This document shows, in pieces, positions 6,795 through 16,206 of a DNA stretch of 64,000 nucleotides. The notes under the pieces were generated by a model. That model did not search any database. It saw only the letters and a program-made list of their open reading frames with translations, and was not told the DNA's origin. The stretch is from Prevotella aff. ruminicola Tc2-24 (GTDB lineage: Bacteria; Bacteroidota; Bacteroidia; Bacteroidales; Bacteroidaceae). The position numbers and the translations under genes were made by a program. The stretch covers positions 1,810-65,809 of the forward strand of contig NZ_FOIQ01000002.1 of assembly GCF_900110895.1 (NCBI RefSeq). Direction: 5' to 3'. How positions within the stretch are numbered: position 1 is the first letter of the stretch; every line of letters starts with the position of its first letter.

Positions 6795-8642
6795 ATGGCA
6801 GAACAATTAGAAGTGAAGGAGCTGGACCAGGTTGTTGTCCGCTTCTCGGGTGATTCCGGTGACGGTATGCAGTTGGCCGGAAACATTTTTTCTACGGTCA
6901 GTGCCACCGTTGGTAACGGCATCTCTACATTCCCAGACTACCCAGCGGACATCCGCGCCCCGCAAGGCTCGCTGACGGGTGTCTCAGGCTTCCAGGTACA
7001 CATCGGCGCCGGAAAGGTGTACACCCCGGGCGACAAGTGCGACGTGCTCGTTGCGATGAACGCCGCCGCCCTGAAGACGCAGTACCGCTATGCTAAGCCG
7101 GGTGCCACGATCATCATCGACACCGACTCGTTCGGTCCGAAGGATCTGGAGAAGGCACAGTTCAATACCGAGGACTATCTCGGTGAGATGAACATCGATC
7201 CCGACCGCGTGATCCAGTGCCCGCTCACCACCATGGTCAAGGACTGTCTGGCCGACTCGGGCATGGACAACAAGGCGATGCTGAAATGCCGTAACATGTT
7301 CGCCCTCGGACTCGTGTGCTGGCTCTTCGACCGCGACCTGAACCTCGTTGGTAACTTCCTCAAGGAGAAGTTCGCCAAGAAACCTGCCATCGCAGAGAAT
7401 AATATTAAGGTGGTGCAGGCCGGCTACGACTACGGTCATAACACCCACTCCTCGGCTGTCAACGTATACCGCATCGAGTCGAAGGAGAAGGTGCCCGGAC
7501 GTTATATGGACATCACAGGTAACAAGGCCACGGCCTACGGCTTCATCGCCGCTGCCGAGAAGGCCGGTCTCCGTCTGTACCTGGGTTCCTACCCCATCAC
7601 CCCTGCCACCGACGTGCTCCACGAGCTGTCGAAGCACAAGTCGCTGGGCGTGACCACCGTACAGTGCGAGGATGAGATCTCGGGCTGTGCCTCAGCACTG
7701 GGCGCCTCGTTCGCCGGTGCCCTGGGCGTAACCTCGACCTCCGGTCCTGGCATCTGTCTGAAGAGTGAGGCCATGAACCTCGCCGTGATCATGGAGCTGC
7801 CGCTCGTGGTGCTCGACGTACAGCGTGGCGGTCCTGCCACGGGTCTGCCCACAAAATCGGAACAGACCGACCTGCTGCAGGCTCTCTTCGGCCGTAACGG
7901 TGAAAGCCCGATGCCAGTGATGGCCGCCACCAGTCCTACCGACTGCTTCGACGCCGCCTACCAGGCTTGTAAGATCGCCCTGGAGCACATGACACCTGTG
8001 GTGCTTCTCACCGACGCCTTCGTGGCCAACGGCTCGGGTGCCTTCAAGCTCCCAGAGATCGCTAAGCTCGACCCGATCAATCCGCCATACGTACCCGAGG
8101 AACTGAAAGGAAAGTGGACACCGTATATGCGTGCCGAGAACGGTACCCGCTACTGGGCCGTGCCGGGTCGTGAGGGCTTCGCTCATATCCTCGGCGGACT
8201 GGAGAAAGACTCTAACACAGGCGCCATCTCTACGAACCCGGAGAACCACGACCTGATGACGCGTCTGCGCCAGCAGAAGATCGCGAACATCCAGGTGCCC
8301 GACCTTGAGGTCGACGGTGACGTACAGGATGCCGACCTGCTCATCGTGGGCTTCGGTTCTACTTACGGTCATCTGCACTCTGCCATGGACGAGCTCCGTG
8401 CGAAAGGCTATAAGGTGGCTCAGACGCACTTCAAGTACCTGAACCCGCTGCCGAAGAACACGGCCGACGTGCTGAAGAAGTATAAGAAGGTGGTTGTGGC
8501 CGAGCAGAACATGGGTCAGCTCGCCGGTTACCTGCGCATGAAGGTCGACAACTTCGTTCCGTTCCAGTTCAACCAGGTAAAAGGTCAGCCGTTCATTGTT
8601 TCCGAACTCGTAGACTCGTTCGAGAATATAATTAAGAGTTAA
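6795..8642 (+). CDS. korA: 2-oxoglutarate:ferredoxin oxidoreductase, alpha (gamma-alpha fused) subunit
   Basis: 615 residues, the usual length for the KorA form in which the gamma domain precedes the alpha domain. The gamma part opens with FSGDSGDGMQLAG; the alpha part has YPITPATDVLHEL and a TSGPG/ADAFVANG-type 2-oxoacid:acceptor oxidoreductase fold. With KorB it would interconvert 2-oxoglutarate plus CoA and succinyl-CoA plus CO2 using ferredoxin, in the cytoplasm, an anaerobe's TCA-type reaction. Related 2-oxoacid oxidoreductases cannot be excluded from sequence alone. korB lies downstream, separated by a four-helix-bundle gene. Confidence 0.9.
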   Translation: MAEQLEVKELDQVVVRFSGDSGDGMQLAGNIFSTVSATVGNGISTFPDYPADIRAPQGSLTGVSGFQVHIGAGKVYTPGDKCDVLVAMNAAALKTQYRYAKPGATIIIDTDSFGPKDLEKAQFNTEDYLGEMNIDPDRVIQCPLTTMVKDCLADSGMDNKAMLKCRNMFALGLVCWLFDRDLNLVGNFLKEKFAKKPAIAENNIKVVQAGYDYGHNTHSSAVNVYRIESKEKVPGRYMDITGNKATAYGFIAAAEKAGLRLYLGSYPITPATDVLHELSKHKSLGVTTVQCEDEISGCASALGASFAGALGVTSTSGPGICLKSEAMNLAVIMELPLVVLDVQRGGPATGLPTKSEQTDLLQALFGRNGESPMPVMAATSPTDCFDAAYQACKIALEHMTPVVLLTDAFVANGSGAFKLPEIAKLDPINPPYVPEELKGKWTPYMRAENGTRYWAVPGREGFAHILGGLEKDSNTGAISTNPENHDLMTRLRQQKIANIQVPDLEVDGDVQDADLLIVGFGSTYGHLHSAMDELRAKGYKVAQTHFKYLNPLPKNTADVLKKYKKVVVAEQNMGQLAGYLRMKVDNFVPFQFNQVKGQPFIVSELVDSFENIIKS

Positions 8643-8659
8643 GAGTTAAGAATTAAGAA
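8630..8659. repeat. Left inverted repeat flanking the four-helix-bundle gene
   Basis: AATTAAGAGTTAAGAGTTAAG and following bases; nearly the reverse complement of 9045-9077. It includes the korA stop codon. Confidence 0.75.
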
Positions 8660-8663
8660 ATAA

Positions 8664-9059
8664 ATGACTCTGGAAAATCCGATAGAAAACCGTGCTTATC
8701 AGTTCGCCTTGCGAATGGTAAAAGCATACAAGTATCTGACAAGACAACAATCAGAATTTGTGTTATCTAAACAGATGCTTCGAAGCGGTACCTCAATTGG
8801 CGCTATGATGCGTGAGGCTAAATTTGCACAAAGCCGTGCAGACTTTATAAGCAAGACCTCGATCGCATTAAAAGAAGCCAATGAGACTCTCTACTGGATT
8901 GAACTCTTACATGATAGTGAATATATAGATGATAAAACCTTTGAGTCTATTCACAATGAAGCTAACGAGATAACATCCATTTTAGCATCAATTGTGAAGA
9001 CGACCAAAGAAAACTCTGATAAATATGACAATAATGACTGTAATATTCTTAACTCTTAA
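8664..9059 (+). CDS. Four-helix-bundle protein (S23/IVS-encoded family)
   Basis: 131 residues with family hallmarks: ENRAYQFALRMVKAY, QMLRSGTSIGAMMREA, FAQSRADFISKTSIALKEANETLYW. The family (four helix bundle, first seen as ORFs in 23S rRNA intervening sequences, related to the Avd fold) has no settled function. It lies between korA and korB on the same strand, flanked on both sides by inverted TTAAGAGTTAAG-type repeats, and its AT-rich codon use differs from the GC-rich kor genes. This looks like an insertion that left the operon intact. Confidence 0.9.
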   Translation: MTLENPIENRAYQFALRMVKAYKYLTRQQSEFVLSKQMLRSGTSIGAMMREAKFAQSRADFISKTSIALKEANETLYWIELLHDSEYIDDKTFESIHNEANEITSILASIVKTTKENSDKYDNNDCNILNS

Positions 9060-9077
9060 TTCTTAACTCTTAATTAA
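9045..9077. repeat. Right inverted repeat flanking the four-helix-bundle gene
   Basis: ATTCTTAACTCTTAATTCTT and following bases, the inverted counterpart of 8630-8659; it overlaps the gene's stop codon and ends two bases before korB. Confidence 0.75.
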
Positions 9078-9078
9078 A

Positions 9079-10083
9079 ATGTTTACAGCACAAGATTTTA
9101 AGAAAGGCCAGCCTCGTTGGTGCCCTGGTTGCGGTGACCACTTCTTCCTGGCTTCACTCCATAAGGCTATGGCCGAGATCGGCGTAGCTCCCGAGAACGT
9201 AGCAGTAATCTCTGGTATCGGCTGCTCCAGTCGTCTTCCCCACTACATGGCTACCTACGGCATGAACACTATCCACGGTCGTGCCGCCGCCATCGCCACG
9301 GGTGCGAAGGTTGCCAACCCCGACCTGACCGTATGGCAGGTGTCGGGCGACGGTGACGGACTGGCTATCGGTGGTAACCACTTCATCCATGCCAACCGCC
9401 GTAACATCAATCTGAACATGATCCTTCTGAACAACCGTATCTACGGATTGACGAAGGGTCAGTACTCACCCACCTCACCACGTGGCTTCGTGTCGAAGTC
9501 GAGCCCTTACGGAACGGTAGAGGATCCGTTCCGTCCTGCCGAGCTCTGCTTCGGTGCCCGCGGCCATTTCTTCGCCCGTGCCGTCGCCACCGACGCCAAG
9601 GGAACCGTAGAGATCCTGAAGGCCGCCTACGAGCACAAGGGTGCCGCCGTCTGCGAGATCCTGCAGAACTGCGTGATCTTCAACGACCACTGCCATGACA
9701 TCGTGTACAACAACGAGGGTCGTAAGAAGAACGCCATCTACGTGCGCCACGGTGAGAAGCTCGTGTTCGGTGAGAACAACGAGTTCGGACTGGTACAGGA
9801 GGGCTTCGGCCTGAAGGTGGTGGAGATCGGCAAGGACGGCTACACCATCGACGATGTACTCGTGCACGACGCTCACTGCGAGGACAACACCCTGCAACTG
9901 AAGCTCGCCATGATGACTCCGGAAGACGGATTCCCCATCGCCCTCGGCGTGATCCGCGACGTGGATGCTCCGACCTACGACGAGGCCGTCCACGCTCAGT
10001 TGGAAGAGGTGAGCGCTCAGAAGAAGTATCACAACTTCACCGAGCTTCTGGAGACCAACGACATCTGGACTGTCAGCGAATAA
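9079..10083 (+). CDS. korB: 2-oxoglutarate:ferredoxin oxidoreductase, beta subunit
   Basis: 334 residues, normal for KorB. It starts with the CPGCGDH motif and carries the thiamine diphosphate/Mg site GDGDGLAIGGNH...NNRIYG. It supplies the ThDP catalytic site of the KorAB complex. The region after residue ~200 is the usual beta-subunit C-terminal domain. A strong terminator follows at 10110-10151. Confidence 0.92.
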   Translation: MFTAQDFKKGQPRWCPGCGDHFFLASLHKAMAEIGVAPENVAVISGIGCSSRLPHYMATYGMNTIHGRAAAIATGAKVANPDLTVWQVSGDGDGLAIGGNHFIHANRRNINLNMILLNNRIYGLTKGQYSPTSPRGFVSKSSPYGTVEDPFRPAELCFGARGHFFARAVATDAKGTVEILKAAYEHKGAAVCEILQNCVIFNDHCHDIVYNNEGRKKNAIYVRHGEKLVFGENNEFGLVQEGFGLKVVEIGKDGYTIDDVLVHDAHCEDNTLQLKLAMMTPEDGFPIALGVIRDVDAPTYDEAVHAQLEEVSAQKKYHNFTELLETNDIWTVSE

Positions 10084-10109
10084 GCTGAAGAAGATATCCA
10101 CACACAACC

Positions 10110-10151
10110 AAGGATAAAAGGACAGACCGTTCTGCCCTTTTATCCTTTTTT
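10110..10151 (+). terminator. korAB terminator
   Basis: AGGATAAAAGG and CCTTTTATCCT form a long stem with further CAGA/TCTG pairing, followed by a T6 run. Confidence 0.85.
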
Positions 10152-10310
10152 GATTTCTATCAATCAGAAGCCGTAAAAAGGCAATCGTTTGCAAAGTCTA
10201 CTTGACAATTCCGCCAAGGAGGATAAGAGTAAAAGAAGTATTTGTGTATTTATACACTCGTTATACGGGTATTTTATTTCATTCTTATTACTTTATTCTC
10301 AAAAACTTAC

Positions 10311-10318
10311 TACCTTTG
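10311..10318 (+). promoter_or_regulatory. -7 element of the SLC13 transporter
   Basis: TACCTTTG, 60 bases before ATG 10378. It lies inside the longer open frame starting at 10189, which argues against the upstream start. Confidence 0.5.
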
Positions 10319-10377
10319 TGGCGGTTTTCAAAAAACGACCACAAGAATCTAAGAATTATCAACAATTACTATTAGAT

Positions 10378-11883
10378 ATGTTTCACATATACAAAGGATT
10401 TCCACTCGTTGAGACGTACCATAAGATGCGTTTTCAACGTAAATACCATCCTGCCGATGGTACCAAAAGGGCTATCAAGATTGCTCTGGTAGCCATAGTA
10501 ACCCTCTTGCTTTGGAACATGCCTTCCGAGTGGTACGGCATCCAGAACCTGACCGTCATCCAGCAGCGCATCATCGCTATCTTCGCGTTTGCCACGCTGA
10601 TGTGGGTTCTTGAGGTGGTCTCCTCATGGGCCACGTCAATCGCCATCATCGTCATCATGCTGCTGTTCTGTACGGACAGTGGTATCGCACCGATGGTGAA
10701 TGAGGAGGTTGTTGGAAAAGTGCTGAGTCACAAGGGCGTGATGGCCACATTCGCCGACCCGACCATCATGCTGTTCATCGGTGGATTCGTGCTGGCCATC
10801 GCCGCCACAAAGACAGGTCTCGACGCTCAGTTGGCTAAGGTATTGCTGAGACCATTCGGTACTCGCAGTGAGATGGTGCTGTTGGGCTTCTTGCTCATCA
10901 CCGGTCTGTTCTCGATGTTCGTGTCGAACACAGCCACTGCCGCTATGATGCTCACCTTCCTGACACCGGTGTTCCGTCAGCTGCCGCCCGAAGGCAAAGG
11001 CCGCGTCGCACTGGCCATGTCGATTCCCGTGGCTGCCAACCTCGGTGGTATGGGTACCCCTATCGGTACACCGCCGAACACCATCGCCCTGAAATACCTG
11101 AACGACCCTGAGGGTCTGAACCTCGGTCTGGGCTTCAGTCAGTGGATGATGTTCATGTTCCCCCTCGTCATCCTGCTGCTGTTCATCAGCTGGAGAATCC
11201 TGCTGAAGATGTTCCCCTTCACCCAGAAGAACATCGAACTGACCATTGAGGGCGGCATACAGAAGGGACGTCACTCGTGGATCGTCATCGTGACATTCTT
11301 CGTCACCATCGCTCTTTGGCTGTCTGACAAGTTCACTGGCATCAACTCTAATACGGTGGCCATGATACCGTTCATGGTGTTCGCCCTGACGGGTGTCATC
11401 AACAAGCGCGACCTGGAGCAGATCAACTGGAGTGTCATCTGGATGGTGGCCGGAGGCTTCGCCCTCGGCTATGGTCTGAACGCCTCTGGTCTGGCAGCCA
11501 ATGCCGTGGAGAGCATTCCCTTCGGTGAGTTCTCACCGGTGCTCATCCTGCTTCTTGGCGGTGCTATCTGCTACCTGCTGTCGAACTTCATCTCGAACTC
11601 GGCTACGGCAGCACTGCTCATGCCGATCCTGGCAATCGTCTGCGGTGCCATGGGCGACAAGCTCGATCCTATCGGTGGTACCCCGACCGTACTGATTGGT
11701 GTGGCCATCGCCGCTTCGTCGGCCATGATCCTGCCGATCTCTACCCCACCGAACGCTCTGGCCTTCGCTACTGGTTATGTGAAGCAGAACGACATGGTGA
11801 AGATGGGTATCATCATGGGCTTCATCTCGATGCTCTTCGGCTTCGGCCTCGTGTACCTGATGGGTACGCTCCACCTGATCTAA
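10378..11883 (+). CDS. SLC13/DASS family sodium:dicarboxylate (or sulfate) symporter
   Basis: 501 residues from ATG 10378; an open frame extends 63 codons upstream but covers the promoter. A polytopic inner-membrane protein with the two DASS signatures: SNTATAAMM with GTPIGTPPN in the first half and SNSATAALL with ISTPPNALAFATG in the second. The family imports succinate, malate, fumarate or related anions with sodium. Placement after korAB fits dicarboxylate metabolism, but the substrate cannot be read from sequence. A terminator follows at 11910. Confidence 0.88.
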   Translation: MFHIYKGFPLVETYHKMRFQRKYHPADGTKRAIKIALVAIVTLLLWNMPSEWYGIQNLTVIQQRIIAIFAFATLMWVLEVVSSWATSIAIIVIMLLFCTDSGIAPMVNEEVVGKVLSHKGVMATFADPTIMLFIGGFVLAIAATKTGLDAQLAKVLLRPFGTRSEMVLLGFLLITGLFSMFVSNTATAAMMLTFLTPVFRQLPPEGKGRVALAMSIPVAANLGGMGTPIGTPPNTIALKYLNDPEGLNLGLGFSQWMMFMFPLVILLLFISWRILLKMFPFTQKNIELTIEGGIQKGRHSWIVIVTFFVTIALWLSDKFTGINSNTVAMIPFMVFALTGVINKRDLEQINWSVIWMVAGGFALGYGLNASGLAANAVESIPFGEFSPVLILLLGGAICYLLSNFISNSATAALLMPILAIVCGAMGDKLDPIGGTPTVLIGVAIAASSAMILPISTPPNALAFATGYVKQNDMVKMGIIMGFISMLFGFGLVYLMGTLHLI

Positions 11884-11909
11884 GAGAATTTCATCTATTA
11901 TATACCAAC

Positions 11910-11943
11910 AAAAAATCCCGCTCTGCCATGAGCGGGATTTTTT
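11910..11943 (+). terminator. Terminator after the transporter
   Basis: AATCCCGCT stem with AGCGGGATT, loop of eight, then a T-run. The same stem recurs at 15479-15508. Confidence 0.85.
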
Positions 11944-11999
11944 AGTATTAAGAGCAAAAGATTTAACGCCAAATCTGCGACTAAATGAAATAAAATGAT

Positions 12000-12007
12000 T
12001 ATCTTTG
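12000..12007 (+). promoter_or_regulatory. -7 element of the LRR gene
   Basis: TATCTTTG followed by CA, leaving a leader of roughly 40 bases before ATG 12050. Confidence 0.5.
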
Positions 12008-12049
12008 CAACCGTAAACTATAAATTAATTCAACCAACAAGTTATAATC

Positions 12050-15000
12050 ATGACTAATAATCTTACAACAAGACTTCTTCTTGTCGTACTTACATGTATG
12101 ATCGGAACAAATGTCTATTCCTATGACATCGCAGTAAAGAATGCTCAAGGCACCGACATTTATTACAACCGTATTGGCGCTGAAGATGATTACAAATTGG
12201 AGGTTACATTTCTTTCTTATGGCGAAGCCTCATATTCAGGAAATGTAGTCATCCCAGAGGAAGAGACTTACATGGGCAAGACGTATAAGGTTATTTCCAT
12301 AGGCAAAAGCGCTTTTGAAGGATGCAGTAGCCTGACTACAATAACGATTCCTAATTGCGTCACATCAATAGGAGACTACGCTTTCGAAGGGTGTAGCAGT
12401 CTGACGAATATAACAATCCCCAACAACGTTACTTCAATAGGAGACTACGCTTTCGAAGGGTGTAGCAGTCTGACGAATATAACAATCCCCAACAACGTTA
12501 CTTCAATAGGTGCTGGTGCTTTTGCGAGATGTAGGAGCTTTACAACGATAACCATCCCCAACAGCGTCACATCAATAGGTGCTAGAGCTTTCACAGAATG
12601 TAGCAACTTGACTACGATAAATATCCCCAATAGCGTCACGTCAATAGACTATTTGACTTTTTCAGAATGCAGCAATCTTGTTTCGATAACGATTCCAAAC
12701 AGCGTCACGTCAATAGATGATGGTGCTTTTAAAGGATGTAGTAGTCTGACTGCAATAACGATTCCCGACAGCGTCACGTCAATAGACTATTTGACTTTTA
12801 AAGGATGTAGTAGTCTGACTGCAATAACGATTCCTGACTGCGTCACGTCAATCGGTGATGACGCTTTTGAAGGATGCAGTAGTCTGGCTGTAATAACGAT
12901 TCCCAACTGTGTCACATCAATCGGTGATGACACTTTTTCAGGATGCAGTAGTCTGAACGCCATAACGATTCCCGACAGCGTCACGTCAATAGGCAATGGT
13001 GCTTTCGAGGGATGCAGTAGTCTGACTACAATAACGATCCCAGACAATGTTACATCAATAGGCTATGCCGCATTCTCTGGTTGCACAGGGTTGGTATCTG
13101 TTATTATACATTGTTCCCCCACCTATATTGGTTCTGAAATCTTCCACGATTGTAGCAATCTAAAAGAAGTGACGTTGGACTGTGAGACCATCAATTCAGA
13201 ACTACTATCTGGAGCGCATTCTGCCGAGAAAATCACATTGAACGAAAAGGTGAAATTTATCGATGATTATGCTTTCGTTCATTTCGATAATCTCACTTCC
13301 ATAAATATTCCTAATAATGTCACATCAATAGGCGAAGGAACCTTCAAAAACTGCAAAAGCCTAACCACCATCGATCTCCATGAAGGCATCACATCTATAG
13401 GTTATGCCGCCTTTTTTGGATGCAGTAGTCTAACTAATATAACAATCCCCAACAGCGTTACTTTTATAGGTGCTGACGCTTTCTATTGTTGTGTCAATCT
13501 AACCTCTGTAAACATCCCTAATAGCGTCACATCCATTGCGGAAGATACTTTCGCCGGTTGTAGCAGTCTAAACTCTATAACAATTCCAAACGGCGTCACA
13601 TCAATAGGTGAGAATGCATTCTCCGGCTGCAGCAACCTGACCACGATAAACATCCCTAATAGCATCACATCTATAAGAGATGGTTCTTTCATAGGTTGTT
13701 GCGGTCTAAACTCTATAACAATTCCAAACGGCGTCACATCAATAGGTGAGGGGGCATTCGCTGGCTGCAGCAACCTGACTACGATAATTGTCCCCAATAG
13801 CATCACATCCATTGGTAATGGTGCTTTTTATGATTGTAGCGGTTTAACCTCTGTTACAATTCTTTGTTCTCCGACCTCAATCGGTCAAGGATTATTCGAA
13901 AAATGCAACAATTTAAAAGAAATAACATTTGACTGTGATATGGTTATTCCATTATTTGCATATTGTGTTGAGAAGGTCGTAATGACAAAAAAAGTGAAAT
14001 CTATTAGCGACTATGCTTTTGAAAGCTATAGCAATCTAAAGAGTGTTGAACTCCCTAATAGTATCACATCTATAGGTAATGGTGCTTTCAATGCTTGTAC
14101 TAATCTATCTACAATAAATATTCCTAATGATGTTATTTCAATTGGTGAATATGCATTCGGAGATTGTACAAACCTGACTTCGATCATCATTCCGAATAGC
14201 GTCACCTCAATAGGTGAAAGTGCATTTTTTAGATGTTGCAGTTTAGTCTCTGCAGAAATTTCCAACAGCATCACATTCATTGCTAACTCAACTTTTGAGG
14301 AATGTAGTAGCCTTACGACCATAACCATCCCTAATAGTGTCAAATCAATAGGCAGTAGAGCTTTTGGAGGATGCAAAAACCTTACTACCATAATAATTCC
14401 CAATAGTGTCACAGACATTGCTAATAGAGTTTTCGAAGAATGTGCAAGCCTAACCTCGGTCATCATTCCGAATAGTGTTACCTCATTAGGCGAAAAGGCT
14501 TTTTATAGATGTCGCAGTTTGGTCTCTGCAGAAATTTCCAACAGCATCACATCCATAGCCAACTCAACTTTCGAGGAATGCACCAACCTGACGACCATAA
14601 ACATCCCTAACAGTGTCACGTCAATAAGTGAAGGGGCTTTTTCAGAATGCAGCAATCTTGTTTCGATAACGATTCCAAACAGCGTCACGTCAATAAGTGG
14701 ATGGGCTTTTTCCGGATGTACTAGCCTTAGTGATGTTAGTATCCCAAATAGTGTTACATCTATAGAAGAACACGTCTTTGAGAGATGTAACAGCCTTACA
14801 ACAGTTAGTATTCCTAAAAGTGTTACATCCATAGGCATAAGTGCTTTTTCGTATTGCAGCAATCTTAGCTCCATTGACATTCCTGATAGTGTCACAGACA
14901 TCTGTCAATGTGCTTTCTCTAACTGCACGAGTCTGAGTTCAATAATTATCCCCGAGAGTGTGATCTCCATTGGAGCCAGCGCTTTCTCTGATTGCACCCA

Positions 15001-15448
15001 TTTAATATCTGTATCCCTACCCAACCGCGTCATATCTATAGAGGATTCCGCTTTTGATGGTTGTTTGAACCTGACATCACTTGATATTCCTCAAAGTGTG
15101 ACGAGCCTCGGTCTTAATTTCATTGACCGATGCTTCAATATGACAGACCTCTATGTCTATCACACTACCCCTCTTGCCATTAGCGAAGAGACTTTGTTTT
15201 TGCCATTACAACAGCAAGCGACATTACACGTGCCGACTGGCTGTAAAGAGGCGTATATGACTGCTCCTTACTGGAAGGACTTCTCCAAGATTGTCGACGA
15301 CATCACATCGACAGGCATTGCCTCTATCACGACGGACGATGAGGATGACCAGATCTTCGACATCAAAGGAAACCGCATCGACAACCTCCAGCATGGCCTA
15401 AACATCATCAAGAAGAAAAACGGCCAGATTGTCAAGATCCTCAAATAG
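12050..15448 (+). CDS. BspA-like leucine-rich repeat surface protein
   Basis: 1132 residues. A signal peptide (about residues 1-25) precedes a short beta region and then roughly forty LRR_5 repeats of 23 residues with consensus TSIGxxAFxGCSSLTxITIPNSV, broken by two irregular units (CSPTYIGSEIF and CSPTSIGQGLF). The last ~45 residues (from TSTGIASI to the end, including IFDIKGN and IIKKKNGQ) resemble the short C-terminal module on many Prevotella secreted proteins and may be a secretion/sorting signal. BspA-like proteins bind host proteins or other bacteria; that role here is inferred. It contains an exact 69-base tandem duplication and is bracketed by near-identical terminators. Confidence 0.88.
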   Translation: MTNNLTTRLLLVVLTCMIGTNVYSYDIAVKNAQGTDIYYNRIGAEDDYKLEVTFLSYGEASYSGNVVIPEEETYMGKTYKVISIGKSAFEGCSSLTTITIPNCVTSIGDYAFEGCSSLTNITIPNNVTSIGDYAFEGCSSLTNITIPNNVTSIGAGAFARCRSFTTITIPNSVTSIGARAFTECSNLTTINIPNSVTSIDYLTFSECSNLVSITIPNSVTSIDDGAFKGCSSLTAITIPDSVTSIDYLTFKGCSSLTAITIPDCVTSIGDDAFEGCSSLAVITIPNCVTSIGDDTFSGCSSLNAITIPDSVTSIGNGAFEGCSSLTTITIPDNVTSIGYAAFSGCTGLVSVIIHCSPTYIGSEIFHDCSNLKEVTLDCETINSELLSGAHSAEKITLNEKVKFIDDYAFVHFDNLTSINIPNNVTSIGEGTFKNCKSLTTIDLHEGITSIGYAAFFGCSSLTNITIPNSVTFIGADAFYCCVNLTSVNIPNSVTSIAEDTFAGCSSLNSITIPNGVTSIGENAFSGCSNLTTINIPNSITSIRDGSFIGCCGLNSITIPNGVTSIGEGAFAGCSNLTTIIVPNSITSIGNGAFYDCSGLTSVTILCSPTSIGQGLFEKCNNLKEITFDCDMVIPLFAYCVEKVVMTKKVKSISDYAFESYSNLKSVELPNSITSIGNGAFNACTNLSTINIPNDVISIGEYAFGDCTNLTSIIIPNSVTSIGESAFFRCCSLVSAEISNSITFIANSTFEECSSLTTITIPNSVKSIGSRAFGGCKNLTTIIIPNSVTDIANRVFEECASLTSVIIPNSVTSLGEKAFYRCRSLVSAEISNSITSIANSTFEECTNLTTINIPNSVTSISEGAFSECSNLVSITIPNSVTSISGWAFSGCTSLSDVSIPNSVTSIEEHVFERCNSLTTVSIPKSVTSIGISAFSYCSNLSSIDIPDSVTDICQCAFSNCTSLSSIIIPESVISIGASAFSDCTHLISVSLPNRVISIEDSAFDGCLNLTSLDIPQSVTSLGLNFIDRCFNMTDLYVYHTTPLAISEETLFLPLQQQATLHVPTGCKEAYMTAPYWKDFSKIVDDITSTGIASITTDDEDDQIFDIKGNRIDNLQHGLNIIKKKNGQIVKILK
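12371..12508 (+). repeat. Exact tandem duplication of one 69-bp LRR unit
   Basis: Bases 12371-12439 and 12440-12508 appear identical, whereas the other repeats differ at many sites, indicating a recent duplication. Confidence 0.85.
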
Positions 15449-15478
15449 CATTTCAGACCTTCATATACAAACAAAAAG

Positions 15479-15508
15479 AATCCCGCTCTGTCTGGAGCGG
15501 GATTTTTT
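15479..15508. terminator. Bidirectional terminator between LRR gene and upp
   Basis: AATCCCGCTC/GAGCGGGATT stem with a T-run on the plus strand and an A-rich lead (T-run on the minus strand), serving convergent genes. Confidence 0.85.
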
Positions 15509-15522
15509 ATATCCTTAGTCTA

Positions 15523-16179
15523 TTACAGTTTCTCACCGTAGCAGAGATCGCCACAATCGCCGAAGCCTGGGACGATATACTTATGCTCGTTCATGCCCGG
15601 GTCGATGGCGGCACACCAGATGGTGGAATCCTCTGGCAGAACGCTCTTCACCACCTCCAGACCCTCTGGCACAGCAATGACACTGGCAATATGCACCTTC
15701 TTAGGCTTACCGGTCTTGATCAGTGCCTCGATGGCCGCCGCCATCGAACCGCCGGTGGCCAGCATCGGGTCGACGATAATAAGCGTCTTACCCTTCGGAC
15801 TGGGCGCAGCCATATATTCGGTATGAATACCCACCTCGGTATGCTCACGGTTGGTGTACATCCGATAGGCCGACACAAAGGCGTTATCGGCATGGTCGAA
15901 CACGTTGAGGAATCCCTCATGGAAGGGGAGACCGGCACGGAGCACAGTAGCAATCAGCAAATCCTCCTTCGGCAGAGGGATCTCGAGCGTTCCCAAAGGG
16001 GTCGTGACCGTCTTCGGTTTGTATTCCAGAGTCTTAGAGAGCTCGAAGGCCATCATCTCACCGACACGTCTGATGTTGTGACGAAACAGCATACGGTTCC
16101 TCTGGTAGTTCTTGTCGCGCAGTTCCGACATATACAGGTTGATCACCGAATTACTCTTGCTGAAATCTATTACTTGCAT
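15523..16179 (-). CDS. upp: Uracil phosphoribosyltransferase
   Basis: 218 residues, family length. The PRPP-binding loop DPMLATGGSM and the C-terminal uracil-binding segment around YIVPGFGDCGD are present. It makes UMP from uracil and PRPP in pyrimidine salvage. A monocistronic unit with a promoter at 16207-16237 and a shared terminator. Confidence 0.93.
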   Translation of the reverse strand: MQVIDFSKSNSVINLYMSELRDKNYQRNRMLFRHNIRRVGEMMAFELSKTLEYKPKTVTTPLGTLEIPLPKEDLLIATVLRAGLPFHEGFLNVFDHADNAFVSAYRMYTNREHTEVGIHTEYMAAPSPKGKTLIIVDPMLATGGSMAAAIEALIKTGKPKKVHIASVIAVPEGLEVVKSVLPEDSTIWCAAIDPGMNEHKYIVPGFGDCGDLCYGEKL

Positions 16180-16206
16180 ATTCTTACAGTTTTTAGTTTA
16201 TGTGTG

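Noticed and set aside
6984..8429. Long minus-strand open frames opposite korA
   Set aside because: Antisense shadows caused by GC-rich, strongly biased codons; no motifs and no promoters.
10189..10377. N-terminal extension of the SLC13 transporter
   Set aside because: It contains the TACCTTTG promoter element and has no similarity to the family; ATG 10378 gives the usual length.
12445..14901. Several minus-strand open frames inside the LRR gene
   Set aside because: Repetitive antisense translations of the LRR units.
12300..15100. Regular ~69-bp repeats that could suggest a CRISPR array
   Set aside because: The period is in frame, every unit translates to an LRR motif, and there are no conserved repeats with unique spacers.
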